NCBI GenBank assembly: GCA_043770215.1
Contig: JAYVIQ010000106.1
Coordinates: forward strand, 1-64,000
Direction of reading: 5' to 3'
DNA length: 64,000 nt
Origin: JAYVIQ01 sp043770215
GTDB lineage: Bacteria; Bacteroidota; Bacteroidia; Cytophagales; JAAEPT01
Under the pieces are notes generated by a model. The model searched no databases and was not told the DNA's origin. It saw only the letters and a list, made by a program, of their open reading frames with translations. Below are positions 17,798-25,823 of the stretch, in pieces (position 1 is the stretch's first letter; each line of letters begins with the position of its first letter). Both the position numbers and the translations under genes were made by a program.

Positions 17798-18688
17798 TTA
17801 TAGTACGTTAGATTCATACAGGCTAGGCGTGTATTTGTGTTTCCATCTTCTATGAGACCATAGCCAATGAGCGGGATTTTCTTTAATGTCTTTTTCCAAC
17901 AGTTCCACATACACTTTTGCTAATTCTTGTTCTGTCATTTTATGCGTTTTACTGCTTATAAGTATGGGTTTTAACTGATAATGCCCCCTACTTACTTTTA
18001 CGTTGCTCACATAGTAACAAGGTAAATCAAATTTCTGAGCTAGTTTAAAAGGACCTTTAAAAAAAGCTGTTTTTCTATGTAAAAAATCTATCCAATAGGC
18101 GGTTTCTGGTGTTGGATTTTGGTCTGCTACCAAGCAAGTAGCTGTGGGGATATTTTTTAATCTTACCATTGACCTTAGTGTTTCTTCCATCCTGGAGAGT
18201 TCTGCGCCAAACCTACTTCTTGTGGCATGCATTAACGCATCAAATTTCTGATTGCTAAGTTGATGGTAAACAATATGCATTTTAAACGGAGTGATAGCAC
18301 TTGAACCTAAACCTGCCCACTCCCAGTTGCCACAATGTCCTAAAAGTAAAAGTACACTTCTTTGCTCTCCAAAATCTTTAAAAACAAAATCAGTAGGAAA
18401 ATCTATCCTACCTAAAATTTCTTTTTTAGAAATTGAAAAGCTTTTAACACTCTCAACAATAAGGTCCGCTAAATGACTATAAAAGTCCTTTTGAATCTCA
18501 GTTATCACATTCTCACTTGCTTCTGGAAAAGATAGTTTAAGATTGTAATACACTACTTTTTTTCTGTAAGAAACAATATGATACAATACTACATACAAAG
18601 CATCTGCCAATAAATACAATACTCTCATGGGTAAAAAAGAGAGTGTCTTTAGAAAAGGATAATACAGATAGAACATAAAATCTTTCAT
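17798..18688 (-). CDS. Lipid A biosynthesis acyltransferase (LpxL/HtrB family)
   Basis: The catalytic HX4E signature is seen in LLLGHCGNWEWAG with His118 and Glu123, and the N-terminal 40 residues are hydrophobic, consistent with inner-membrane attachment. RFGAELSRMEETLRSM and VADQNPTP-type motifs further along match the family. The 296-residue protein should transfer an acyl chain from ACP to lipid A or a related lipid such as ornithine lipid. The exact acyl position is not predictable. Upstream partner of the aquaporin gene. Confidence 0.9.
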   Translation of the reverse strand: MKDFMFYLYYPFLKTLSFLPMRVLYLLADALYVVLYHIVSYRKKVVYYNLKLSFPEASENVITEIQKDFYSHLADLIVESVKSFSISKKEILGRIDFPTDFVFKDFGEQRSVLLLLGHCGNWEWAGLGSSAITPFKMHIVYHQLSNQKFDALMHATRSRFGAELSRMEETLRSMVRLKNIPTATCLVADQNPTPETAYWIDFLHRKTAFFKGPFKLAQKFDLPCYYVSNVKVSRGHYQLKPILISSKTHKMTEQELAKVYVELLEKDIKENPAHWLWSHRRWKHKYTPSLYESNVL

Positions 18689-18707
18689 TCATTCAAAAAT
18701 AAGCCTT

Positions 18708-18715
18708 TATTTTTG
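18708..18715 (+). promoter_or_regulatory. -7 promoter element for nth
   Basis: TATTTTTG matches TAnnTTTG and ends 15 bases before the first nth ATG. Confidence 0.4.
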
Positions 18716-18730
18716 ATGCCATGATAAATA

Positions 18731-19408
18731 ATGCCAAATTTGTTTATGACTAAGGCAGAAAAAGTACAATTTGTGGTAGATACTCTAGAGGCTAAATATC
18801 CAGAGACTCTTGTTCCTTTAGACCATAAAGACCCTTACACACTTTTGATTGCTGTGCTTTTATCTGCCCAATGTACAGATGAGCGTGTAAACAAAATAAC
18901 CCCATTGCTTTTTGCTCTGGCAGATAACCCATTTGATATGGCAAAAATACCCGTAGAAAAAATAAAAGAAATTATTAGACCTTGTGGCTTAAGCCCTATG
19001 AAGTCTCACGGAATATCTGAATTATCTAAAATTTTGATACAAAAACACAATGGAGAAGTGCCAAATGATTTGCAAGCATTAGAAAGTTTGCCTTCTGTAG
19101 GGCATAAGACAGCCTCAGTTGTGGTTTCTCAAGCCTTTGGGGTTCCTGCATTTCCAGTAGATACTCATATTCATAGGCTCATTTATAGATGGGGATTAAC
19201 GAGTGGTAAAAATGTACAAGTAACAGAAAAAGATTGTATAAGGTTATTTAAGAAAAGCATTTGGAATAAACTACACCTTCAAATTATTTATTTTGGCAGA
19301 GAATTTTGTCCAGCAAGAGGTCATAAACCAGAAACTTGTCCTATTTGTTCTAAAATAGGACGTAAAGAAATGCAAAGAAATCCTGACCTTAAGCCAGAAA
19401 AAAAATAA
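18731..19408 (+). CDS. nth: Endonuclease III-like DNA glycosylase lacking a complete Fe-S cysteine set
   Basis: A base-excision repair glycosylase/AP lyase for oxidised pyrimidines. The helix-hairpin-helix LPSVGHKTASVV holds the catalytic Lys126, and FPVDTHIHRL holds the catalytic Asp144. Canonical endonuclease III ends with four cysteines spaced C-x6-C-x2-C-x5-C that hold a 4Fe-4S cluster. Here only Cys193, Cys203 and Cys206 occur, with spacing C-x9-C-x2-C and no fourth Cys, so the cluster is probably absent. A start at 18746 (MTKAEKVQF) is equally possible. The neighbouring MutY at 24-25 kb keeps all four cysteines. Confidence 0.93.
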   Translation: MPNLFMTKAEKVQFVVDTLEAKYPETLVPLDHKDPYTLLIAVLLSAQCTDERVNKITPLLFALADNPFDMAKIPVEKIKEIIRPCGLSPMKSHGISELSKILIQKHNGEVPNDLQALESLPSVGHKTASVVVSQAFGVPAFPVDTHIHRLIYRWGLTSGKNVQVTEKDCIRLFKKSIWNKLHLQIIYFGREFCPARGHKPETCPICSKIGRKEMQRNPDLKPEKK

Positions 19409-19468
19409 GAAGTGCTGAACCTTTGTTTGCTACGCTACATAAACTGAGATAATATGCATTTTTTTTAG

Positions 19469-19476
19469 TACTTTTG
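19469..19476 (+). promoter_or_regulatory. -7 promoter element for the pseudouridine synthase gene
   Basis: TACTTTTG matches TAnnTTTG, 13 bases before the GTG start at 19490. No clear -33 element. Confidence 0.45.
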
Positions 19477-19489
19477 TAAAAAAAATACA

Positions 19490-20335
19490 GTGGCAGAAAA
19501 GCGATATACCAAAATAAAAGTTAGTGCTAAACCAGAAGCAGAAATTTCTAAACCCGATGCACAAGAGCCTAAAAGACTAAACAAGTACCTCTCTAATGCA
19601 GGAATTTGTTCTAGAAGAGAGGCAGATGTACATATTGCAAATGGCGAAGTAAAAGTTAATGGTAAAGTAGTTACTGAATTAGGATTTAAAGTATTGCCAA
19701 AAGATAAAGTTGTTTATAATGGTCAGCAACTCACTGGAGAAAAGTTTAAGTACGTACTTTTAAATAAACCCAAAGACTTTATCTGTACCTTAAAAGACGA
19801 AAAAGACCGTAAAACAGTTATGGATCTTGTAAAAAATGCCTGCCAAGAACGTATTTTTCCAATTGGTAGATTAGATAGGCAGACTACAGGATTACTTTTG
19901 TTTACAAATGACGGAGAATTAGCTAATAATTTAAGTCATCCGTCTAGTAGAGTTACTAAACTTTATCAAGCTACCTTAAATAAAGACTTAACTTTAGAAG
20001 ATTTTGAGAAAATAAAAAATACGTTGGTTCTAGAAGATGGGCCAGCCCCAGTAGATGATATTGCGCTTTCTGTAGAAGGAGATTATATGGTAGGCTTAGA
20101 AATACATATTGGTAGAAATAGAATAGTAAGAAGAATTTTTGAATCCTTAGGGTATTCTGTAGAGAGGTTGGACAGATCTGTGTATGCTGGTCTAACAAAA
20201 AAAGATCTCCCTAGAGGCAAATGGAGACACCTTACCGAAACAGAAGTAAAAATTTTAAAAAGAAAAAAAGCATCTATTAAACCACAAGCTGTAGAAAAAT
20301 CATCTAATAAAACGTTTGATGATCTAGAAGACTAG
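19490..20335 (+). CDS. RsuA/RluB-family pseudouridine synthase
   Basis: Residues 28-75 form an S4 RNA-binding domain (RLNKYLSNAGICSRREAD, then GEVKVNGKVV). The catalytic loop is IGRLDRQTTGLLLFTNDG with the active Asp, and GRNRIVRRIFESLGY and VERLDRSVYAGL follow as in the RsuA/RluB/RluE/RluF family. Bacteroidota usually have one RluB-like member acting on 23S rRNA, so RluB is the best guess. The start is a GTG. The C-terminal 40 residues are a basic, Ser-rich tail. Confidence 0.92.
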   Translation: MAEKRYTKIKVSAKPEAEISKPDAQEPKRLNKYLSNAGICSRREADVHIANGEVKVNGKVVTELGFKVLPKDKVVYNGQQLTGEKFKYVLLNKPKDFICTLKDEKDRKTVMDLVKNACQERIFPIGRLDRQTTGLLLFTNDGELANNLSHPSSRVTKLYQATLNKDLTLEDFEKIKNTLVLEDGPAPVDDIALSVEGDYMVGLEIHIGRNRIVRRIFESLGYSVERLDRSVYAGLTKKDLPRGKWRHLTETEVKILKRKKASIKPQAVEKSSNKTFDDLED

Positions 20336-20392
20336 TACAACAAGTAGTTTTATCTAATTGTGAGATAAATGTGTATGCTCAATGCCACTAAA

Positions 20393-20941
20393 ATGAAAAA
20401 AAAAGTTCTTTTTCTTCTCTTTTTCCATTGTTTTTTTAACAGCATAGCCCAGGACACTTTATATAAACCTAAGTTTATTTATAGATTGGAACCTGGCTTG
20501 ATTTTAGGTGGGGAGTTTGCTAACAATGCTGCAACCCTTTCTTTTATACCTTATTTAAGTTATGACATTAAACCTAATCTTTTGGCATTAGGACTTAGCC
20601 CTAATCTTACCTATATAAGAACAATAAATGGGGGGGTTTCTGAAATTTTATATGGAGGAAGTATATTTGGGAAAGTTTTTATTTCAAAAAGTTTTTACGC
20701 CCAAATTGAAAATGAATTGCTAAGCAGAAAATTTATAAGCGCTAATAATACAAGCAAAAGAAAAGCAGTAAATCATTTTATGTTGGGTGGAGGGTATAGA
20801 AGAACAGCTAGCTTTGGCTATACATTTGTAAGCGGGTTTTATATTCTGAATTATAAAAACTACACATCTCCTTATTCTAGACCAATACTTATAAGAGCTG
20901 GTGTAAGTATTAGACTAAATTCCATTTTAATTGGAATGTAA
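20393..20941 (+). CDS. Outer-membrane beta-barrel-like protein
   Basis: The ATG at 20393 gives KKKVLFLLFFHCFFNSIAQ, a signal peptide of about 20 residues ending in Ala-Gln. An earlier ATG would put a polar stretch before it. The 160-residue mature part shows strand-like segments with Gly and aromatics (LEPGLILGGEFAN, MLGGGYRRTASFGYTFVSGFYI, IRAGVSIRLNSILIGM). This is consistent with a small porin-family barrel. No specific family or partner is evident. It is convergent with RNase G, sharing a hairpin terminator. Confidence 0.7.
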   Translation: MKKKVLFLLFFHCFFNSIAQDTLYKPKFIYRLEPGLILGGEFANNAATLSFIPYLSYDIKPNLLALGLSPNLTYIRTINGGVSEILYGGSIFGKVFISKSFYAQIENELLSRKFISANNTSKRKAVNHFMLGGGYRRTASFGYTFVSGFYILNYKNYTSPYSRPILIRAGVSIRLNSILIGM

Positions 20942-21095
20942 AAAACCAATTTTGGTTTTAGGATACACCAAAATAAAAATTTTCTATTTAAGTAAAATAA
21001 AAGAAAATATACTAGAAGACTTTTAGGGTTTCCTTATAAATTTAAAGCCATTTGCCAGATATCTGTGCTTGTATGCTAGATTTCTAAAACATAAA

Positions 21096-21133
21096 AAAGA
21101 GCCTTATTTTCATTTCTAAAAATAAGGCTCTTT
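21096..21133. terminator. Bidirectional hairpin terminator
   Basis: A perfect 15-base stem, AAAGAGCCTTATTTT at 21096-21110 and its complement at 21119-21133, with an eight-base loop. It is AT-rich on the outside, so T tracts occur on both strands. It lies between the convergent beta-barrel gene and the RNase G gene. Confidence 0.85.
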
Positions 21134-21149
21134 ATCTGATTAAATTTTA

Positions 21150-22703
21150 CTACAACAACTCTATTTTTTCGTCGTTTTGGTCTAATATTTTAAAGTCTAT
21201 TAGGCCAAGAGAAGTATCTACCACTAATTTTATCCATCTTTTGTACATAAAAAACCAAGACAATCTTCTAGAGACCACTCCTTTAGTTAAGTATGAATGC
21301 ATAAATGGATGCACTATTAATTTAATTTTTTTAGTGTTTTGCTGGTTCATAAGGTATTTAACGTTTTCTTCAATATCGTTAATTACATTTAAACTAGCTG
21401 TAATTTTTCCAGTACCATCGCAACTTGGGCAATTTTCATTAGTGATGATGTTCATTTCAGGCCTAACGCGTTGGCGTGTAATTTGCATCAGCCCAAATTT
21501 AGAAATAGGCAACACCACACTTTTTGCTTTATCGTTCAATAATTCCTGAACCATAGCATCGTTGACTGCTTTTCTATTTTCTGGATTTTTCATGTCAATA
21601 AAATCGACAACAATGATTCCACCCATATCTCTTAGCCTAAATTGCCTTGCAAGTTCTTGCACAGCCATTAAGTTAGTTTTATAAGCAGTATCTTCTTGGT
21701 CTACTTCTTTTATTGCCTTGTTTCCAGAGTTTACATCCACTACGTGAAGTGCTTCTGTATGTTCTATAATAAGGTAACCACCTTCTTTTAGACTTACTGA
21801 TTTTCCAAAAAGCATTTTAAGTTGTTTTTCTATACCTCGAGACTCAAATACCTTAGACTTTTCTTTGTGTAGCTTTACAATTTTTTCTTTGTCTGGAGCT
21901 ACTTGTCTTATGTATTCGCATGCTTGATTGTATAAGTCTAAATCGTCTATTAATATATTATCAAAAGAGGCATTTACAATATCTCTGATCAGAGCACTAG
22001 TGCGGTTTATTTCCCCAAGAAGTTTATCTCTTGGTTCAGCATTTTTAAGGTTTTTACGTGTTTCTTTCCATTTTTCTACCAATGAAGTTATGTCACGTTG
22101 AAGTTCTTCAACCTCTACATTTTCTGCTACCGTTCTTATAATTAGACCAAAATTTGCTGGTTTAATTGGTTTTGCAATGCTTGTTAATCGCCTCCTTTCT
22201 GCATTATCAGAAATTTTTCTAGATAGAGAAATACTATCAGAAAAAGGCACAAGTACTACATACCTACCAGCCAAAGATATTTGACAGCTCAGGCGAGGTC
22301 CTTTTGATGAAATAGGTTCTTTTTCCACTTGCACCATGATTTTTTGACCCTTAGATAGCACATCGTTGATGTTACCTAGTTTCTCAATCTCTGGTTCAAA
22401 ATGAAAGTTATCCAAAAGTATTTCATTGTATTTTTTGTTCATCACTTGTTTGACAAACAGATTCAATGATTTGTTATTTGGACCTAAATCTTGATAATGT
22501 AAAAACGCATCTTTTTCGTAACCTACATCTACGAAAGCAGCATTTAGTCCAGGCACAACTTTTCTTACCGTTCCTAGAAACAGGTCGCCAACATTAAATT
22601 TTGCTTCTTCTCCTTCTTGGTGAAACTCAACTAATTCTTTGTCCTGTAATAAGGCAATCCGAGTTCCGTCCGAACTTTTATTTATTATAAGCTCGTTACT
22701 CAC
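21150..22703 (-). CDS. rng: Ribonuclease G/E family endoribonuclease
   Basis: Residues 35-130 hold the S1 RNA-binding domain (GDLFLGTVRKVVPGLNAAFV, VGYEKDAFLHYQDL). The DNase I-like catalytic part carries the metal-binding Asp residues in LHVVDVNSG near 320 and GGIIVVDFIDM near 367. The Zn-link motif NCPSCDGTGK is near 425. The 517-residue length fits RNase G rather than the long scaffold form of RNase E. It processes 5S/16S rRNA precursors and degrades mRNA. It lies downstream of the HU operon but is separated from it by a terminator-like hairpin. Confidence 0.95.
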   Translation of the reverse strand: MSNELIINKSSDGTRIALLQDKELVEFHQEGEEAKFNVGDLFLGTVRKVVPGLNAAFVDVGYEKDAFLHYQDLGPNNKSLNLFVKQVMNKKYNEILLDNFHFEPEIEKLGNINDVLSKGQKIMVQVEKEPISSKGPRLSCQISLAGRYVVLVPFSDSISLSRKISDNAERRRLTSIAKPIKPANFGLIIRTVAENVEVEELQRDITSLVEKWKETRKNLKNAEPRDKLLGEINRTSALIRDIVNASFDNILIDDLDLYNQACEYIRQVAPDKEKIVKLHKEKSKVFESRGIEKQLKMLFGKSVSLKEGGYLIIEHTEALHVVDVNSGNKAIKEVDQEDTAYKTNLMAVQELARQFRLRDMGGIIVVDFIDMKNPENRKAVNDAMVQELLNDKAKSVVLPISKFGLMQITRQRVRPEMNIITNENCPSCDGTGKITASLNVINDIEENVKYLMNQQNTKKIKLIVHPFMHSYLTKGVVSRRLSWFFMYKRWIKLVVDTSLGLIDFKILDQNDEKIELL

Positions 22704-22721
22704 GGTGTATAAATTTAGAAA

Positions 22722-22745
22722 AGGGCACTTCTGTTAAAGTGCCCT
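22722..22745 (-). terminator. Terminator of the HU-TPR-mS38-like operon
   Basis: On the minus strand a nine-base perfect stem (AGGGCACTT paired with AAGTGCCCT, 22722-22730 and 22737-22745) with a six-base loop is followed by a T-rich stretch. It lies 14 bases after the stop of the 29-residue gene and 18 bases before the RNase G start, so some read-through into rng is possible. Confidence 0.7.
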
Positions 22746-22758
22746 AAGATGAAACAAA

Positions 22759-22848
22759 CTATTTTTTCTTATGTCTGTTTTTTCTTAGTCTTTTCTTTCT
22801 TTTGTGAGTAGAGATTTTATGTCTTTTTCTTTTTTTACCGCAAGGCAT
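22759..22848 (-). CDS. 29-residue basic ribosomal-type protein, AURKAIP1/COX24 (mS38-like) family
   Basis: An ATG frame of 29 codons encodes a protein that is nearly all Lys, Arg and His: MPCGKKRKRHKISTHKRKKR then LRKNRHKKK. The KKRKRHK-x2-THKRKKRLRKNRHK pattern is that of the AURKAIP1/COX24 domain, known as mS38 in mitochondrial ribosomes and annotated in many Bacteroidota genomes as a tiny stand-alone protein. It probably binds rRNA on the small subunit; this is family knowledge plus inference. It starts 12 bases after the TPR gene and is followed by a terminator, so it ends the HU-TPR operon. Confidence 0.85.
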   Translation of the reverse strand: MPCGKKRKRHKISTHKRKKRLRKNRHKKK

Positions 22849-22860
22849 AGTCTTAATTAT

Positions 22861-23706
22861 TTATTGTTGTAACTTCTTTAAACTCTTATTTACAAAATCT
22901 TCTATAAATGAATCTTTTGTGTCTTTATTCAACTCTTGCAAAATGAGCAAATGTTTTTTTGCAGAATTGTTTTCACTTTTTTGCAGATACAAATTTACTA
23001 ATTCTAAATGAGCTTGCAAATTATCTTTCTCATTTTCAATAACTTGTTTGTAACGCAAGATAGCTTCGTCTATTTTTCCAACTGTGGTATAGAACTCTGC
23101 TAATGCTATTTGACCAGAAATTAGCTTTGGATTTTTCTCTACTAAAGTTTTTAACTCGCCAACCCATTGCATAGGTGCTTGCTTGTTGTATGCTGAGGCT
23201 AAGGTTTTAAAACGCAGTTCTTCTACTTTTAAATCCAGAAAATTTGGATGCTTTTTAAATCCTTGATCAATTACATTTTGGCAAAGCGTCTGATAATATT
23301 TCTTTTTATCATCTTCCTGGCTCATTTGGAACCCAGTAAGCCCGTCTCTTACAGACATTAGATAATATTTTTTATCTAGATATGCAAAATTGTTGTACAA
23401 ATTTGCAGAGCTATCTAACATAAAAGCATTTTTGAATAACAGTCCAAGAGAGTCTATAAGGGCAAACTTTTCCGTTATATTTTTTTCTGTAGCTATTTGC
23501 TTTCTTAATTTTGCTGCTGTCTCAGCATTGTATTTTTCTGACTGATGATTAGAATTGTCTACTACTAATTCTTGCTTTATTTGATTTTCTGTTGCTTTTA
23601 TTCTTTTTTCTTTATCACTTACTACATACTTTGGTAGCAAGCTTAATAAAAACACCAATCCTATACCCCCAATTAATATTGCTAGATGTAAAGGTTTGAT
23701 ATTCAT
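22861..23706 (-). CDS. Membrane-anchored TPR protein
   Basis: Residues 8-25 (LAILIGGIGLVFLLSLLP) form one membrane anchor, followed by a charged, coiled-coil-prone linker and TPR units in the C-terminal half: GQIALAEFYTTVGKIDEAIL with RYKQVIENEK, and NLQAHLELVNLYLQKSENNS with AKKHLLILQEL. The 281-residue protein probably faces the periplasm. It starts three bases after the HU stop and is followed by the 29-residue basic gene. An HU-TPR-RNase G order recurs in Bacteroidota as I recall, but the TPR protein's job is not known to me. Confidence 0.85.
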   Translation of the reverse strand: MNIKPLHLAILIGGIGLVFLLSLLPKYVVSDKEKRIKATENQIKQELVVDNSNHQSEKYNAETAAKLRKQIATEKNITEKFALIDSLGLLFKNAFMLDSSANLYNNFAYLDKKYYLMSVRDGLTGFQMSQEDDKKKYYQTLCQNVIDQGFKKHPNFLDLKVEELRFKTLASAYNKQAPMQWVGELKTLVEKNPKLISGQIALAEFYTTVGKIDEAILRYKQVIENEKDNLQAHLELVNLYLQKSENNSAKKHLLILQELNKDTKDSFIEDFVNKSLKKLQQ

Positions 23707-23709
23707 TTT

Positions 23710-23997
23710 TTATGCTTTTACATTTTTCTTTACAAGCTCTACAAACTCTTTTGAAGGCTTAAAACTTGGAATAAAATGTTCATCTATGATTATAGCAGTG
23801 TTTTTAGATATATTACGAGCTACTTTTTTAGCTCTTTTCTTATTTACAAAACTTCCAAATCCTCTTACATAAAGACTCTCGCCTTTTGTCATAGAATCTT
23901 TAACTACACTAAAAAAAGCTTCTACAGTATTGGCCACGTCATTTTTTTCAATACCTGTTTTGTCAATAATTTCTGAAATAATATCTGCTTTCGTCAC
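23710..23997 (-). CDS. HU/IHF family DNA-binding protein
   Basis: A 95-residue nucleoid protein beginning with GTG. MTKADIISEIIDKTGI and the dimer core are typical, VRGFGSFVNKKRAKKVARN covers the strand into the DNA-binding beta arm, and the C-terminal IPSFKPSKEFVELVK is the family signature. The arm sequence NISKNTAIIIDEHFIPSF resembles Bacteroidota IHF-like HU members. First gene of the HU-TPR-basic peptide operon, with a TAnnTTTG element 44 bases upstream. Confidence 0.96.
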   Translation of the reverse strand: MTKADIISEIIDKTGIEKNDVANTVEAFFSVVKDSMTKGESLYVRGFGSFVNKKRAKKVARNISKNTAIIIDEHFIPSFKPSKEFVELVKKNVKA

Positions 23998-24041
23998 GAT
24001 TCTTGTATTTATTGTTTGAACTTAAGATTTTAAACGGGGTG

Positions 24042-24049
24042 CAAATTTA
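24042..24049 (-). promoter_or_regulatory. -7 promoter element for the HU operon
   Basis: On the minus strand TAAATTTG matches TAnnTTTG, 44 bases before the GTG start of HU. It lies in the 132-base divergent region shared with mutY. Confidence 0.45.
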
Positions 24050-24129
24050 AGTTTGTTTTTTTTAATATAAAAACTTTTTGACCAATTTTGTTTTTATATA
24101 ATTGATTAATATTCAATACATTTAGATAA

Positions 24130-25164
24130 ATGAACATATTACACCAGAAACTGTCTGTTTGGTATTCAGATAATAAGAGAGATTTGCCTTGGCGAAACAC
24201 CCAAAATCCCTACTTCATTTGGCTATCTGAGATTATATTACAGCAAACTAGGGTAGTACAGGGTATGTCTTATTATTTAAGGTTTGTACAAACTTTTCCT
24301 ACTGTAAGAGACCTTGCTTTAGCAGAGGAAGATGTAGTCCTTAGATTATGGCAGGGATTAGGTTATTATAGTAGAGCAAGGAATTTGCATATTGCCGCTA
24401 AATTTATTTATACCGAACTCGATGGTGTTTTCCCATCTAATTTTGCGGATATAAGAAAATTAAAAGGTGTAGGGGATTACACTGCCGCAGCTATTGCATC
24501 TTTTGCTTATGGAGAAGTTGTTCCTGTTTTAGATGGTAATGTATACCGTGTAATTTCAAGAATCTTTGGTTTACAGCATGATATTTTGCAGGCTAGTTCC
24601 CGTACTTTTTTCATACAAGTTTTAGAACGTGAAATCTCTAAAACTAATCCAGCACTTTTTAACCAGTCTATCATGGAGTTTGGTGCGCTTCAATGTACGC
24701 CCAAAAATGCAAACTGTGAAGGGTGCATCTTTAGCAAAGAGTGTTATGCTTTGAACAATAAATTAGTATATAATCTACCTGTAAAGACCAAAAAATCTGC
24801 TAAAAAAGTAAGGTATTTTAATTATATCGTTTACTGTTTTGAAAATAAAATTGCTTTTCAAAAAAGAGATATTAATGATATTTGGAATGGTTTGTACCAG
24901 TTTATTCTTTTAGAAGAAGATAATTATATAACAGAGGACATCCTCTCAGATAAAATAGAGCTAGAACACGTAAAAAAAATAATTTGGTTTGAGCCAAATG
25001 CCAAACACCTTTTATCTCATCAAACTATATTTAGTCAAATGATTTTAGTGGAATTAAATGAAACAAATGCTTTGCCGTTCTATTCTCAAGACGAAATCCA
25101 ATCTTTGCCCAAACCAATATTAATTGAAAATTTTTTAAAAAAATATATTTATAAAACGACTTAA
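24130..25164 (+). CDS. mutY: A/G-specific adenine glycosylase MutY
   Basis: Removes adenine mispaired with 8-oxoguanine. Catalytic Glu34 sits in WLSEIILQQTRV, the helix-hairpin-helix LKGVGDYTAAAI is at 111-122, and the catalytic Asp135 is in VLDGNVYRV. The Fe-S cysteines Cys189, Cys196, Cys199 and Cys205 keep the canonical C-x6-C-x2-C-x5-C spacing. The C-terminal NUDIX-like domain that reads 8-oxoG spans about 225-340. It is divergent from HU and followed 43 bases later by ssb, a gene order shared with other Bacteroidota. Confidence 0.97.
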   Translation: MNILHQKLSVWYSDNKRDLPWRNTQNPYFIWLSEIILQQTRVVQGMSYYLRFVQTFPTVRDLALAEEDVVLRLWQGLGYYSRARNLHIAAKFIYTELDGVFPSNFADIRKLKGVGDYTAAAIASFAYGEVVPVLDGNVYRVISRIFGLQHDILQASSRTFFIQVLEREISKTNPALFNQSIMEFGALQCTPKNANCEGCIFSKECYALNNKLVYNLPVKTKKSAKKVRYFNYIVYCFENKIAFQKRDINDIWNGLYQFILLEEDNYITEDILSDKIELEHVKKIIWFEPNAKHLLSHQTIFSQMILVELNETNALPFYSQDEIQSLPKPILIENFLKKYIYKTT

Positions 25165-25207
25165 GCTTACTATGTTGTATAGTGTAAACATTTAAAAAAG
25201 TATTTCT

Positions 25208-25668
25208 ATGGTTGGTGTAAATAAAGTTATTCTTTTGGGTAGGTTAGGTAGAGACCCTGAGTTGAAAACATTTGAAAATGGCGGTAAAATAGCAATACAG
25301 CATTAGCAACATCTGATAACTATACAGACAAAGTAGGAAATAAAGTAGAGCGTACGGAATGGCATAACATAGTTTTTAAAGATAAATTGGCAATATTGCC
25401 AATAATTTTTTGTAAAAAGGGTAGAGAAGTGTATGTAGAGGGTAAACTCAGAACTAGAAAATATGACGATGCCAACGGAGTAACAAAATATATAACAGAA
25501 ATACTTGCTTTGAACTTAAACCCTATTGGTGGTAAATCAGAGTCATCACCCCAACAAAATTTAACGTCAGATAGTACTTCTTCTACTGCGTCATTGGTCA
25601 ATTTTGCACCTCCTGCAGCACAAACTAATGATTTTAACTCTGGTGCAGATGATGACTTGCTATTTTAG
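25208..25668 (+). pseudogene. ssb: Single-stranded DNA-binding protein gene with three apparent single-base indels
   Basis: The OB-fold start GVNKVILLGRLGRDPELKTF and later LRTRKYDDANGVTKYITEI identify SSB. Reading from the ATG, translation stops at 25304 after 32 residues. Adding one base near 25294 restores ANTALATSDNYTDKVGNK and the conserved RTEWHNIV. Between about 25393 and 25413 the frame gives AILPIIFCKKG. Adding one base at 25393 and removing one at 25413 would give ANIANNFLKKG, which fits the family, so a compensated pair of indels is likely. The C-terminal tip ADDDLLF, the partner-binding acidic tail, is intact. A repaired protein would have 153 residues. Either recent decay with another ssb elsewhere, or sequence error. 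Confidence 0.85.
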
Positions 25669-25743
25669 TATTCTAAATTAAGTCAAATTCTTTTTATAAA
25701 ATGTTTGACTATAAATCCTCTCACACATTAATTATGAGAATAA

Positions 25744-25785
25744 ATGCAACCTATTATTACATAATAAACAATAATTAGGTTGCAT
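25744..25785. terminator. Hairpin between convergent ssb and panC
   Basis: ATGCAACCTATTATT at 25744-25758 pairs with AATAATTAGGTTGCAT at 25770-25785, leaving one bulged base and an 11-base loop. It is placed where a shared terminator for ssb and panC is expected, although flanking T tracts are weak. Confidence 0.6.
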
Positions 25786-25823
25786 ACATGTTTTAAAGCA
25801 AGCATACGTAGTTCCAAACAGTA

